A DNA stretch of 64,000 nucleotides. It comes from Hemileia vastatrix (taxonomy: Eukaryota; Basidiomycota; Pucciniomycetes; Pucciniales; Zaghouaniaceae). Where the stretch lies: assembly GCA_030280995.1 (NCBI GenBank), contig JASXTE010000004.1, positions 16,705,501-16,769,500 on the forward strand, given 5' to 3'. A program made the translations under genes and the position numbers. Positions 54,403 to 64,000 of this stretch are shown here, one piece after another. Position 1 is the first letter of the stretch. Each line of letters starts with the position of its first letter. The notes below the pieces were generated by a model. That model saw only the letters and a list, made by a program, of their open reading frames with translations. It searched no databases and was not told the DNA's origin.

Positions 54403-54574
54403 TCTTTCTAGTTAAATAGTTATTTAATATTGAGATGTAAAATTAACCTGTTTACCACTTTTTTAACACCCATTTTTCCAAAAATAAAACTATAGAAAAT
54501 TTGATTGGCCTATCCCATCTCTATAATGATCTTGAGAAAATACTTAGTGGAGTTCTAATCTTTAGACCTCCACA
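54403..54574 (-). repeat. 5' LTR of element G, outer end
   Basis: Aligns with 47815-47982 of D's LTR (AACACCCAT, TTTAGACCTCCACA). Ends at 54574. Confidence 0.65.
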
Positions 54575-55151
54575 ATGAATGTTGTGGTTTTCTTCTATAT
54601 TTCTATTAAATCATACTCACTTGTAATGAGGTAAATACTAATTTATATACCATGCTATGTTTCCCTTTTTATCCATTGTTTCTTTCTTGATCTTAATTTT
54701 TTTTAATTAGGTCAGGATTTTTAATTTCTATAATTATAATTATGATATTAATTTCTATTAAAGCTGTGATTAATTTTAATAGGTAACAGTGGCAAAGACC
54801 ACTTTAAGGGAAGTTCAAAATTTTTAACAACTGTCTCATTTTTATATGTGAAAGGATTCTGGACATTCTAAGGTTATGGGCCCAGAGCTGTAGTGAATTA
54901 ATAAAAATAAACACTTACTTTACCATCACCAGCACTATCAAGCCTTTCTGAATCCTCTACTTCCAGTATTGATACTTCCTGAACTTTTTCACCACCAATG
55001 ATGGACTTATCCAATGACACTGGTGGTTAAAATATTCAAAATATTCTTTTTTTGAGTGCCATTAAATTTCATGAATGGTGAATCAAGATGAGAGCCCTTA
55101 TCATGTATCACAATCTAAAAAATATTATCCTTGGTCTTGAAACAACACCGT
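54575..55151. other. Spacer between elements G and E, with an exon-like island
   Basis: Mostly AT-rich without a frame. At 54917-55020 the minus strand reads SLDKSIIGGEKVQEVSILEV and EDSERLDSAGDGK, preceded by an acceptor-like TTTTAACCACCAG and followed by a donor-like GTAAGTG. It could be a lone exon or a piece of unknown coding sequence; no match was recognised. Confidence 0.35.
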
Positions 55152-56226
55152 TGTGGTAGCCTAAAGTTTAGTATGGCACCTAAGTACGTAAATGGAGTTA
55201 TTAAAGCATGCAAGATTGGCATTATTATTTTATAAAAGGGTTTTATTTAATTTATTTGAGTTTTAAATATGAAGATATTAGTCAAGAGCGAATGCCTACA
55301 CAAAATCAATTTATTTTACGGAGAAAACTTATTTTTACGGTCTGAAAAATTTATAAATATCAAGTCGAGTCACTCAAGAGCCTTGGGAAATTTTTCCAGA
55401 ATTTTTACTATTTTTCTTATATTTTTAAATGAATTTTAAAGATTTATAGAAATTTTAACGTATTCAGAAATTACTTAACTTTGATGAATTTTCACGGGGT
55501 AATTAGAGCTGCGCAGACTACGAAAACTAGTTTGGAGTGTAAAGGAGAAGTGGCTCTATCATGTGTAATTTTTCTAGATTTTTGTATTATAGTTTTAAAG
55601 GTTCTAATTGAGTCCAGAAGTCCGGACGGACTCCGGATTGACTCTGGGAGAGCTCTGGAGGGGAAAACTTAGGCACGTGACTAGGAATACTTAAGAGCCT
55701 CTCAAACTCGAAATTGAGGGGGGGGGATACAACATACAGCTTAATCTTTAACCACCACGGTCTCATTTTTATTACTCAACAAATTAAATAAATTTTTAAT
55801 ACCCTTATAACTTTATATTTTATATATAACATTTTAGAAATACTACTCAACAATTTGAATCACACTTCATACAGGGTATCTTTAGAAAGGTCTTCATCGC
55901 TGGGACTTGATTATTGCTGTCTCATAAAAATTCAAATTATTATAAAAACATAAAAGTCAATCTTTTCAGATCTTTCACTGGTACACCTTAATTGTTGTTA
56001 TCAGTATTTCTTTTCTCAACGGCCACTTTTATTTAAATCTCAATAAGCGTTAAACGTATTAGAGTTTCATTATTTTTATCAATCAGATCCAAGTAGAATG
56101 GGTAGCTTAGTGATTTAGAATTCTCATTTTGTTATTTTTGTTGGAAGGACGGGGTTTTCAGCTAAATCCACACATCTCCTCCGGATTCTGCTTACAGCAA
56201 GGCGACTGTAAGAGTTTACCTTACCA
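55152..56226 (+). repeat. 5' LTR of element E
   Basis: 1075 bp, TGTGGTAGCCTAAAG...TTTACCTTACCA. Same family as the LTRs of D and G. Four bases (TAGT) separate it from the primer site. The frame at 55481-55672 is inside the LTR and not conserved in the other copies. Confidence 0.8.
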
Positions 56227-56230
56227 TAGT

Positions 56231-56257
56231 TGGCGCCCAACGTGGGGGTTCGATTTC
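56231..56257 (+). promoter_or_regulatory. Primer binding site of element E (tRNA-Lys type)
   Basis: TGGCGCCCAACGTGGGG, the complement of the tRNA-Lys(CUU) 3' end, here followed by GTTCGATTTC. The least mutated site of this family in the window. Confidence 0.85.
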
Positions 56258-56405
56258 TCTAGCTTTCTTTAAAGACTTACTTGGATCAAGAACGTTCTTA
56301 GCCTGCAAGAGGCTTATTTTCTGGAACTCTAATTGGATTTTTGTTATTGGCCTGCAAGAGGCTTGTTATTTTATCAATTGTTAACGCTTTTCATTACTTA
56401 TTGGG

Positions 56406-57718
56406 ATGTCTTCTTCTGCTGTTTCTTCTGGATCTCCTCAAACTCTTACTCCCTCTGTTAGGATTGTTTCTTGGGATGGCCCAAAGTTTGATGGGGAGGA
56501 GGTTAAATGGTTCATTAGCAGGTATGAAGCTGCTGCTGCTGTTGATGGTGCTTCTCATGTGGATATGGTGAAGCAAGTTAGGTTTTTTATTGCTGATAGG
56601 GATGTGGAAAAAGAGGTTATTGCTATGCAGGCATTTAAGGACAAGGATTGGGTTAAGCTTTCTAAAGCTATGGTTGATAGATGGGGTGTTAGGTTTACTA
56701 TGATGGACCTCAATAAAATTGTTGGAGACTGGCAAGCAAAAGGTGGAGTTTCTTCTATGGCTGAATTCAAAAAGCTCTGTGTTCAGTTTGATGAAGTGGT
56801 GGAATATCTCATACTGGTCAACGAGTTGGTGAATGAGAACCAAGCAAAAGATTTGTTTTGGTCAGCATGCAGCAGGGATATTTGTATGGACGTCTTGAAG
56901 GATCTTTCAAGAAAATATTTGATGAAGGAACTGCCGGCTCTGGAGGTTATCAAGGACAACATTCAAGCCCATCTAAAGTTATTGGCCTTGGACAAATATC
57001 ACAAGTCATGAACTCAATATGTTAGCAAGGTCAGCAAAGTTTTGGCCGAAAACAACAATATTATGGTCAAAGCCCAGGAGGCCAAGAAGGCACAAATGGG
57101 ATTACCTTCTGCTAAAGTTGAGGGCAATGTAGATAATAAGATGGTCGATCACCTGGCCGATTTAACTAAACAATTAAAAATATTTGTTCAAGAGACACAG
57201 AAGGCTAACAAGGCCCCAATCGCTTCTTCGTCGACGTCGACTTCTTATCAGTCCAGAGGTTATGAACGTCGAAATTATAATGGCAATAATAATGGTAACC
57301 GCTTCCAAAGCAATGGGAGAAATGGTGGGAATGGTTGTAGTAGTTATAGAGGTGGCTACGATGAGCCAAAGGTGTGCTCCTATTGTAATAGGAGGGGGCA
57401 CAGAGCAAAAGTTTGTTTTACTCTTGATAAGGATATGGATTCTGGGAGAGTTTTATTTAATGGTAAATTTTATAAATTTCCTGATGGTTTGTTCATCAAG
57501 CCCAGTGATGGACAGTCTCCTTCTGATTTGGTCAGAAGAAGTTTAATGGCTGAAAGGAGAGCCAGATTTGAAGAGGTGAGGGATGATGATGTTAATGCCA
57601 AGGGTGGAAAAAATGGTAATGGTAATGGTGGTAAGGCTGACAAGGGTAAAGAGAAAGAGGTCAGTAAAGCCACATTTTCTACTTCTTTTGGAGGTTTGGA
57701 GCTGGCGACGGTTGCCAG
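56406..57718 (+). pseudogene. gag: Gag of element E
   Basis: ATG 56406: MSSSAVSSGSPQTLTPSVRI, then SWDGPKFDGEEVKWFISRYE, DMVKQVRFFIADRDVEKEVI, KLSKAMVDRWGVRFTMMDLN, SRDICMDVLKDLSRKYLMKE. TGA at 57009 replaces a residue that is Cys in element C (EGCTKYVSK), probably TGC to TGA. The frame continues to a canonical CX2CX4HX4C knuckle CSYCNRRGHRAKVC, KFYKFPDGLFIKPSDGQSPS and a Gly/Asn/Lys-rich stretch, and loses its frame near 57710 (GGLELAT). Basic, RNA-binding capsid protein; the best representative of the family. Confidence 0.85.
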
Positions 57719-58273
57719 GTGGAGGGTAGCTGTATGGCCGGCGAATACCATTTTAATGCTGCTAGAAGAGCAGCTGCTACTAAGGCGAAGAGTAGCATTC
57801 AGAGCCAATTGAGGGCTAATCCTGGAAAGGCCAATAACAAAGTGAGCCCTTACTCTAAGGACAAGAATTCTAGTGCTCAAACTGCCATCAACAAATTGAA
57901 CCCTTACTCTAAGGACAAATTATATAAAATTCAGAAGGGGATTGCTGATATGGGGCCCCCTAGTTATGGAAAGTTTTATTTAAATGGTGAGCCTATGCCA
58001 GAGGATGATTCAGATTCTGAGGAGGACGTACCATTGGCGTCTCTACCCAGACAAAGTTTTAGCGGTCCCATCCCAATGGAGGGTGTAAGAAGGACTAGCG
58101 ATGGATCAGGATTAGTGCAAGATGCTGGTGAAGGAGTTAGGGTTATAGAAAGTGAAGATGTTATTATGGGAGGTTAAGGTGGCTCGGTTGGACCTCAAGA
58201 GGTACCCAGGGCCAAGGTTGTTAAATCAAAGGTCCAGTATGAGCCTCCAGAAGTTTCTGGTCAAGCTAATGCA
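57719..58273 (+). pseudogene. Gag-protease linker of element E
   Basis: AARRAAATKAKSSIQSQLRA, two copies of xxxPYSKDK (57844, 57902), KIQKGIADMGPPSYGKFYLN, DSDSEEDVPLASLPRQSFSG, VRRTSDGSGLVQDAGEGVRV, stop TAA at 58175, then VGPQEVPRAKVVKSKVQYEP. Acidic and probably disordered; conserved in C, D and G. Confidence 0.7.
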
Positions 58274-58993
58274 ATGGACAAAGTTTTGAATAGGGTGAAT
58301 CAACTGCAGATTCCCTTATCTTTGGGGGAGTTATTTACGATTAGTCCGGCGCTTTCTGAAAAGCAAAAGAAGCATTTGAGGAGGCATCGGGTTTCCACTG
58401 GAGAGGTGGAATATATTTGTGAAAATGCTGAAAAGTTTGGGGAAGATGTAGATACGCATTTTTCCGCTCCCCTGGGTTACCTGGTGGTAACCCTTAATGG
58501 TAAAGAAGTAAAGGCCTTGGTCGATTCAGGGTCTCAAGTTAATTTAATTTCATTGGAGTAAGCGACGAGTATAGGCTTGCCAATTAAAAGTGGAACTGGG
58601 GGAAAACTCAGAGGCATTGGAGGGCATGCAACGGAGCTGATGGGTACAGCTGAGCATGTCAGGTTAGGCATTGGTAGATCTGTTGGTAAGGTTCACTTTT
58701 ATGTGGCCAGAGGAGCAGTAAAAACTTTTCTTGGAGGTCCTTTTTTGATGGATTTTGATGTTAGGATAGGGTATCAAGCTGGCATGGGGAATAGTTTGGA
58801 GATCACTGGTGAAGATATGCGGAGGTTACATATGCGGTTAGCGCCTTCTAGAGATGAAGGTTGGGAAACACGGCCAGGGATTACTACTCTGTGCCAGTGT
58901 TGTGTTTGCACCAAAAAGCGGCGTATAAAAAGGACGGCTTCTGGTGAATTATGTTTGTTGGAAAGGGATGAATTCCCTCATTTTTTGGGGTAG
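58274..58993 (+). pseudogene. pol: Aspartic protease of element E
   Basis: NQLQIPLSLGELFTISPALS, STGEVEYICENAEKFGEDVD, PLGYLVVTLNGKEVKALVDS and GSQVNLISLE (intact DSG), TAA at 58559, then GLPIKSGTGGKLRGIGGHAT, VGKVHFYVARGAVKTFLGGP, EDMRRLHMRLAPSRDEGWET, and a Cys-rich CQCCVCTKKRRIKR tail ending at TAG 58991. RT and integrase are not in the window, because element F is inserted just downstream. Confidence 0.85.
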
Positions 58994-59031
58994 CAGGGGC
59001 TGATCACTCTAGTGTTGTAAACTCTCCTCAG

Positions 59032-59807
59032 TTTCACGCGCCACGTGACACTCGAGGCGAATTTAACTCAATAAATCAATAATATCGAGTCCTAAATCTA
59101 TACTCGAAGCGCAGAAAGCAATTCTCCATAGCAACTGCGATTTTCCTTTGTGTACTTACTATTTAACTGCGCTAGCCTAAACTCTAAATCTAAATTAGTC
59201 AATCTCCCAATAGGGTACCTTAGTCCTTTTCAATAAGCGACGCGCAGCGCTAGGATCAACGAAATAGTATAGCAGTAGTTTTTTTCATTAAAGTTTTGTT
59301 AATTAATTAAAAAGGGGTAAATTGAGCATGGACGGATATTTAGTGGAGAGGGTCTAAATGTATGTTAGTAATGGTCAATGGAATGGGAATGCTGCGATGG
59401 AAGGGAGGTCAATGCGAGGAGGAACAAAGGATATAAAAGGAGTTGGGTATTTGGTTCGATATTCCTTAGAATTAAATTATAATATCGTATTTACATTAAT
59501 AGTGGTAAATCCTTAAAAGTTAAATCATTGTTATTGTATTTTTCTTTTACTTTCTCAATATTCATTTCTAAATCTTAAATCTTTGATTATTGAGTTTCCA
59601 ACCCTTCATGAGATTTTAAGAATTATTATTACCTTGGAACTAGTTTATAATTCTTCTCGAATGAACCTCGAACATATAGCTATTACTTCGAGTGACCTTT
59701 GAATCATTTCCTCGAATCATTCCTCTGTGCTTCGAAGAAGTTTCTAAAAATCCCTCATCTCACTTACAGGAACATCCTCGACCTTGTGCGTGGGTCGTCC
59801 GGTGACA
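59032..59807 (+). repeat. 5' LTR of element F
   Basis: About 776 bp; start TTTCACGCGCC (TGTCACGCGCC in the solo copy at 21690-22484), end GTCCGGTGACA. TATA box TATAAAAG at 59432-59439. Preceded by CTCAG (59027-59031), the putative left half of the target duplication; the right half lies outside. Confidence 0.85.
59432..59439 (+). promoter_or_regulatory. TATA box of element F LTR
   Basis: TATAAAAG, conserved with orientation in the solo LTR (22062-22069, minus strand). Confidence 0.55.
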
Positions 59808-59878
59808 GTATAATTTAATTCTCCGTAGTTCTCATTCTTTGCAGTACTACGTCCTTTTAGGTGTTTCTTAAATTTTAA

Positions 59879-61066
59879 ATGGCACCTGTTCAACGCACTC
59901 CTCCTACGGGCGCTACTACTAGAGCTTGCGCTAGAGGCAGGCCAACAGCCACAAGGTCTGTTTCTCGCACTCACTCTTTGGAAGCACTCGACCTTAGGGA
60001 ACGGCAACATTCAGTTCAATCTGTAGAAGACATTCCACAAGATTTTGAGGATTCTAGTGATGAAGAAGAAGGAGAGGATACAATGCATGAGGCACCATCC
60101 GCCCCTGCCAATCACCCTTCTGGCCAATCCTCAGAACCGGGACCATCTAACTCTCTGGAAGATTTCATGAGACTTTTTATGAAAACCCTTTCAAATCCAA
60201 CGTCTTCAGAGGGATCTAAGTTCAAAACTCCTTCTATGAAATCTCCTGACAAATTCAACGGAGATCACCCCGACAGATTGCGACCCTTCTTGCAAACCTG
60301 CAAGCTACTGTTCCATAATGACCCTCGAACCTTTAAAAGCGACCAATCAAAGGTTGTTTACGCTTCTTCATTCCTAGCCGGAAAAGCAGCAAGATGGTTT
60401 GAACCTTATCTACTCATGCTTTCTTCGACAGAAACCCACTTACTTATCAATAATTGGGAAAAATTCAAGGACCAACTTTTTACGTTGTTTGGGGACCCTA
60501 ATGAGACGGACAACGCGGAAATTGAACTTGATTTTCTTCGCATGAGTGATAATGGTAAAACTTCTGAATATATCTAAAACTTCAGAGCACTTCAAACTCG
60601 AGTAGGTTGGAATGATGCTGCCCTTAAGTATCATTTCAAGAAAGGACTTCCTTCGAGGATTCTAGATCAATTAAATCTTCACAGTCAGAAGATGACTACT
60701 TTAACGGACTTAATGGATCGAACCCTCGAACTTGACGGCGTTTATCAAGGACGACTTCAACATCGTCGATATGCCAACAAATCTCAAGGCCTAAATTTTA
60801 AATCGGGACCTTCTTCACACCCACGACCAAATCAATCCTCCTCGACTCAATCCAAACCCAATAAGGGAAAGGATAAATCTCGACCAAAAGGATCGACCCC
60901 AGGCAATATCAGCAAAGTACTGGATCCTAAAGGGGAACTTAAAGAAGCTGAGAGAAAGAGACGAGCAGATAATGGGTTATGTATGTATTGTGGGGGTAAG
61001 CACAAGTTGGAAGACTGTGTAAAGTTGAAGGAAAGAGAAGGTACTAGTTTGAAGTCAAAAAACTAG
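59879..61066 (+). pseudogene. gag: Gag of element F
   Basis: ATG 59879: MAPVQRTPPTGATTRACARG, an acidic DFEDSSDEEEGED, and the gag core FKTPSMKSPDKFNGDHPDRL, ASSFLAGKAARWFEPYL, WEKFKDQLFTLFGDPNETDN and ALKYHFKKGLPSRILDQL. The knuckle CMYCGGKHKLEDC (CX2CX3HX4C) is the form I know from rust-fungus relatives. A single TAA (60575) interrupts it; the frame is otherwise intact to TAG 61064. A -1 slip site directly precedes this stop. Confidence 0.88.
61057..61063 (+). promoter_or_regulatory. Predicted -1 ribosomal frameshift heptamer AAAAAAC
   Basis: A AAA AAC in the Gag frame (TCA AAA AAC TAG). A -1 slip leads from Gag into the Pol frame, which is open through this point. The match to X XXY YYZ, placed at the last codons before the gag stop, is exact. 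Confidence 0.75.
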
Positions 61067-61938
61067 TAGATAGTTTACTTGTGTGCAAAGCAAACTATCT
61101 TATCTCTCCCAGTGCACAGAACCTCCATGTCTTAAGGACTGGAGTTGCCTTAAACCACTTGAGATTCATTCTTTTTAAGGAGGATATCCCCTTCAGTTGT
61201 CTTATAGACTCTGGAGCTTCAATTTCTTTTGTTAGTTTATCTTTTGCCGAGAAGATTCAACTAGAATTTACAGATATCGATCGAACTCCCATCTATTTGG
61301 TCAAATCAGAGGAACCCAAACATTGGGTAAGTAAGAAAGTTTTATGGGTTTTCAACTTTCTGAATTTTCCCCCCTTCTAGTGGGAATTATCAGTCTTGGA
61401 CACCCCAAGGATGGACGATACCATTCTTGGCCATGACTTTTTAACGCATTGGAATCCCAAAATTGATTGGACTAGGGGATTGATCACCCCACGCTCTAAG
61501 TATATTTCTGATTCTTCAATGCAGGTCAATAGGGAGTTAAACAACCCACCTGACAACGTCCTGCTAGAGGACAAGTCTCTGCCAGATGACTTGCAAGCAT
61601 CTGTACCTTCTTTAAATGAGCAATTGGCTAACCCTTCTAGCTCGATGACTTCACTCGAAGAGGATTTAAATTGCCTCGAAGTAATCGAATTCTGCTCTCT
61701 CAATACAGGTATCCCCTTGACAGATTCTCTCGAAGATGAAGAGGACAACCAAATAAACATTGAAGCCATCAAATCAACTCTACCAGAAATCTACCACGAT
61801 TTCCTCGATGTTTTCTCAATCTGCAAGGCCGATAAGTTACCACCTCATCGACCCTACAACCATCAAATAGAGTTAATAGGCCCAGTACCTCTGGCAGGTC
61901 CTGTCTATTCTTTATTGAAGGACGAATCTCAAGTTCTT
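61066..61938 (+). pseudogene. pol: Protease and N-terminal Pol of element F
   Basis: Pol frame after the slip site: VDSLLVCKANYLISPSAQNL, then HLRFILFKEDIPFSCLIDSG with the active-site DSG followed by ASISFVSLSFAEK. TAG at 61378, then DDTILGHDFLTHWNPKIDW, an acidic linker, and SKADKLPPHRPYNHQIEL-type pre-RT text ending at TGA 61939. Both stops are nonsense changes in one continuous frame. Confidence 0.82.
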
Positions 61939-63170
61939 TGAGACTACATTGCAAAGAATGTAGCCAAAGGTTTCATCAGAGCCAGTAAATCTCCAACCGG
62001 CTCTCCTGTCCTCTTTGTAAAAAAGAAGGACGGTAGTCTTAGGTTGTGTGTTGACTATAGAAAGCTCAACACAGTCACGAAGAAGAATGCATATCCTGTT
62101 CCTCCTATGTCATTACTTCTTACCCTTTTCAATGGTGCTAATTTATTTTCTAAAATTGATCTTAGAGGCGCTTACAATCTTATTCGCATTGCGGAAGGTC
62201 ATGAACCACTGACTGCAATGTGCACTAGATTTGGTAGTTTTGAATATTTAGTTATGCCTTTTGGATTATGTAACGCACCTTCAACTTTTCAAACTTTTGT
62301 TAATGATATCTTTCAGGATGTTGTTGAACAATTTGTAGTCGTCTATTTAGATGATATTTTAATATTCTCGAAAACACTGGATGAACATATTCATCATGTT
62401 TGTCAGGTCCTAAATCGTCTTCGAGATCATGGTCTCTACACCAAGCATAATAAATGCAAATTCCACCTCAAATCAATTTGTTTTTTGGGTTTTAAGTTGT
62501 CCACTGCCGGTTTAGTAATGGATGATAAAAAAATACAGAAAATCCTGGAATGGCCTGAGCCCAAAAACATTATATCACTCCAAGGATTTTTGGGTTTTGC
62601 AAACTTCTATAGAAGATTTATTAAAGATTACTCTAAAACTATTTCCAATCTTACTTCTCTTCTTAGAAAAGATATTCCTTTTGTTTTTACTTCTACAGCA
62701 CGAAAGGAATTCGAAGCACTAAAAACGGCGTTCACCACAGCCCCAATTCTTCGGCATTTTGATCCTCCTGCCTCGACAATAGTTGAGACAGATGCAAGCG
62801 ATTATGCTATTGCAGGGGTCATCTCCCAATTAAATCCTGAAACAAATTTGATTCATCCTGTTGCTTTTGAGTCACGCAAACTCATAGCCGCGGAATTAAA
62901 TTATTAAATTCATGACAAAGAGCTTTTAGCTATTATCCATTGTCTTAAAAAATGGCATTCTTTTCTTCTCAGCCTAGATAGTCCTTTTCAAATTTTAACA
63001 GATCATAATGCTTTGAAATACTTCATGTCTTCTAAAGTGTTAACCAGGCGTCAAGCCAGGTGGGCTGAAACTTTGTCTGAATTTTCTTTCTCTATTTCCT
63101 ATCGCCCAGGAAAAAACTGCATTGTCCCAGATATCTTGTCACGTTGGGACGATGTTTACCCACAGCGGGG
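61939..63170 (+). pseudogene. pol: Reverse transcriptase and RNase H of element F
   Basis: [62 protein letters not shown], active site [13 protein letters not shown] (intact), [18 protein letters not shown]. RNase [33 protein letters not shown] at 62905, [59 protein letters not shown]. All catalytic residues present; classic chromovirus-type Pol. Confidence 0.92.
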
Positions 63171-64000
63171 GGACGCATTTGCTGACAAGAACCCAGCAAA
63201 TGTGCAATCAATCTTCAATGAATCAATGTTAACGACTCATCAACTTAATTCGATGACAATTCAATCTTTTCGAAATCCACTATCCAACATCCTCGAAGCT
63301 CAGTCGAAGGACGATTATTGTTTAGGGTTAAAAGACGAAATACTCTGGAAGCAAGGGGCCAAAAGATTTAGTATTGAATCAGGTCTATTAGTCTTCGAAG
63401 GTAGAGTAGTCATACCCAACAACAATGAGATAAAATTATGGATTTTCAACAGTCGACATGATTCTCTGTTAGCTGGTCATTTTGGGGTTGATAAAACCTA
63501 CCAGTTAATAGCGAGGTATTTCTTCTGGCCAGGTATGACCAAGGAAATCAAGGCCTATATAAAAGCTTGTTACAAATGTAATAGGAATAAGGCTCCCTGT
63601 CACCGGAAGCATGGGTTGCTTCAACCACTTCCTATTCCCTCTAAACCTTGGGAATCTTTATCAATGGATTTCATTTCTCAACTTCCTATTTCTAATGATT
63701 TTGATGCTATATTAGTAATAGTAGATAGATTTTTAAAAATGTCTATTTTTATTAAAACCACTACTACTGCTACAGCAGAAGATTTGTCAAAATTGTTTCT
63801 AGAATATGTATTTTCTAAACACGGCTTACCAAATGATATTACTTCAGATAGAGGCTCATTGTTTGTATCCACATTCTGGACCCAACTGTGTCGACAACTC
63901 AATATCACGAGGAATCTCTCCACGGCCTATCACTTTGAAACCGATGGTCAAACAGAAAGAGTTAACCAAATCCTCGAACAATATCTTCGAATGAACTAAT
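63171..64000 (+). pseudogene. pol: Integrase of element F, cut by the window edge
   Basis: The HHCC domain has [20 protein letters not shown] and [11 protein letters not shown]. The core has [34 protein letters not shown] and [16 protein letters not shown]; both Asp and the Glu are present. Reading ends at a TAA at 63997-63999, where relatives continue with Tyr-rich sequence, probably another nonsense change. The C-terminal part and 3' LTR are outside. Confidence 0.9.

Overview
The window looks like a transposon-dense, AT-rich fungal chromosome segment, most likely from a rust fungus (Pucciniales). The strongest clue is the element at 59032-64000. Its Gag (conserved gag core, CX2CX3HX4C knuckle CMYCGGKHKLEDC) resembles the Ty3/gypsy Gags I know from rust genomes such as Austropuccinia. 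No host housekeeping gene, rRNA, tRNA or CRISPR array could be supported. Nearly everything is LTR-retrotransposon sequence, mostly decayed and inserted element into element.

Layout. 1-6918: element A (minus strand), a chromovirus-like Ty3 element with a long coiled-coil Gag, a Pol running off the left edge, and a 228-bp inverted-repeat element (MITE-like) at the gag/pol junction. 6919-8572: mostly unassigned AT-rich DNA with one repeat-coding pseudogene. 8573-18031: minus-strand pol debris of family C/D/G, namely a truncated copy P1 (8573-10571), foreign remnants, and the downstream half of element D (11800-18031). 18032-44544: element C (minus), a 26.5-kb unit flanked by its own LTRs and inserted in the protease region of D. 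C contains element B (32811-42626, plus strand, exact 5-bp TSD) inside its gag. B in turn contains a 1.2-kb solo LTR (35396-36574, exact TSD) inside its own gag. C also holds a solo LTR of the F family (21690-22484) and about 2.9 kb of hexameric satellite. 44545-47982: upstream half of D and its 5' LTR, inserted in element G. 47983-54574: upstream half of G, whose 5' LTR is cut up by further LTRs, including a solo LTR with exact TSD TCTTT (53613-54402). 55152-59031: element E (plus), the best preserved gag/protease of the C/D/E/G group. 59032-64000: element F (plus), inserted in E and running off the right edge.

How the parts fit. Nesting gives a relative order G, then D, then C, then B, then the solo LTR in B. 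The visible decay agrees: B's LTRs differ at about 20 positions in 1064, C's LTRs by roughly 8-9 percent, and D and G are heavily degraded. The C/D/E/G family has a protease-RT-RNaseH-integrase pol, a tRNA-Lys-type primer binding site four bases inside the LTR, and an unusually long region between integrase and 3' LTR.

That long region is the most interesting part of the window. It carries two antisense (plus-strand) genes with Cys-cluster N termini and three recurring hairpin modules. One module recurs about 30 times and its stem arms co-vary (CCTC/GAGG, AGTC/GACT, GGTC/GATC and others). The region also contains a hexamer tract that steps from AAATTT to AATTTT to ATTTTT. All homology statements come from reading the sequence and recalling family motifs; no database or folding search was run.
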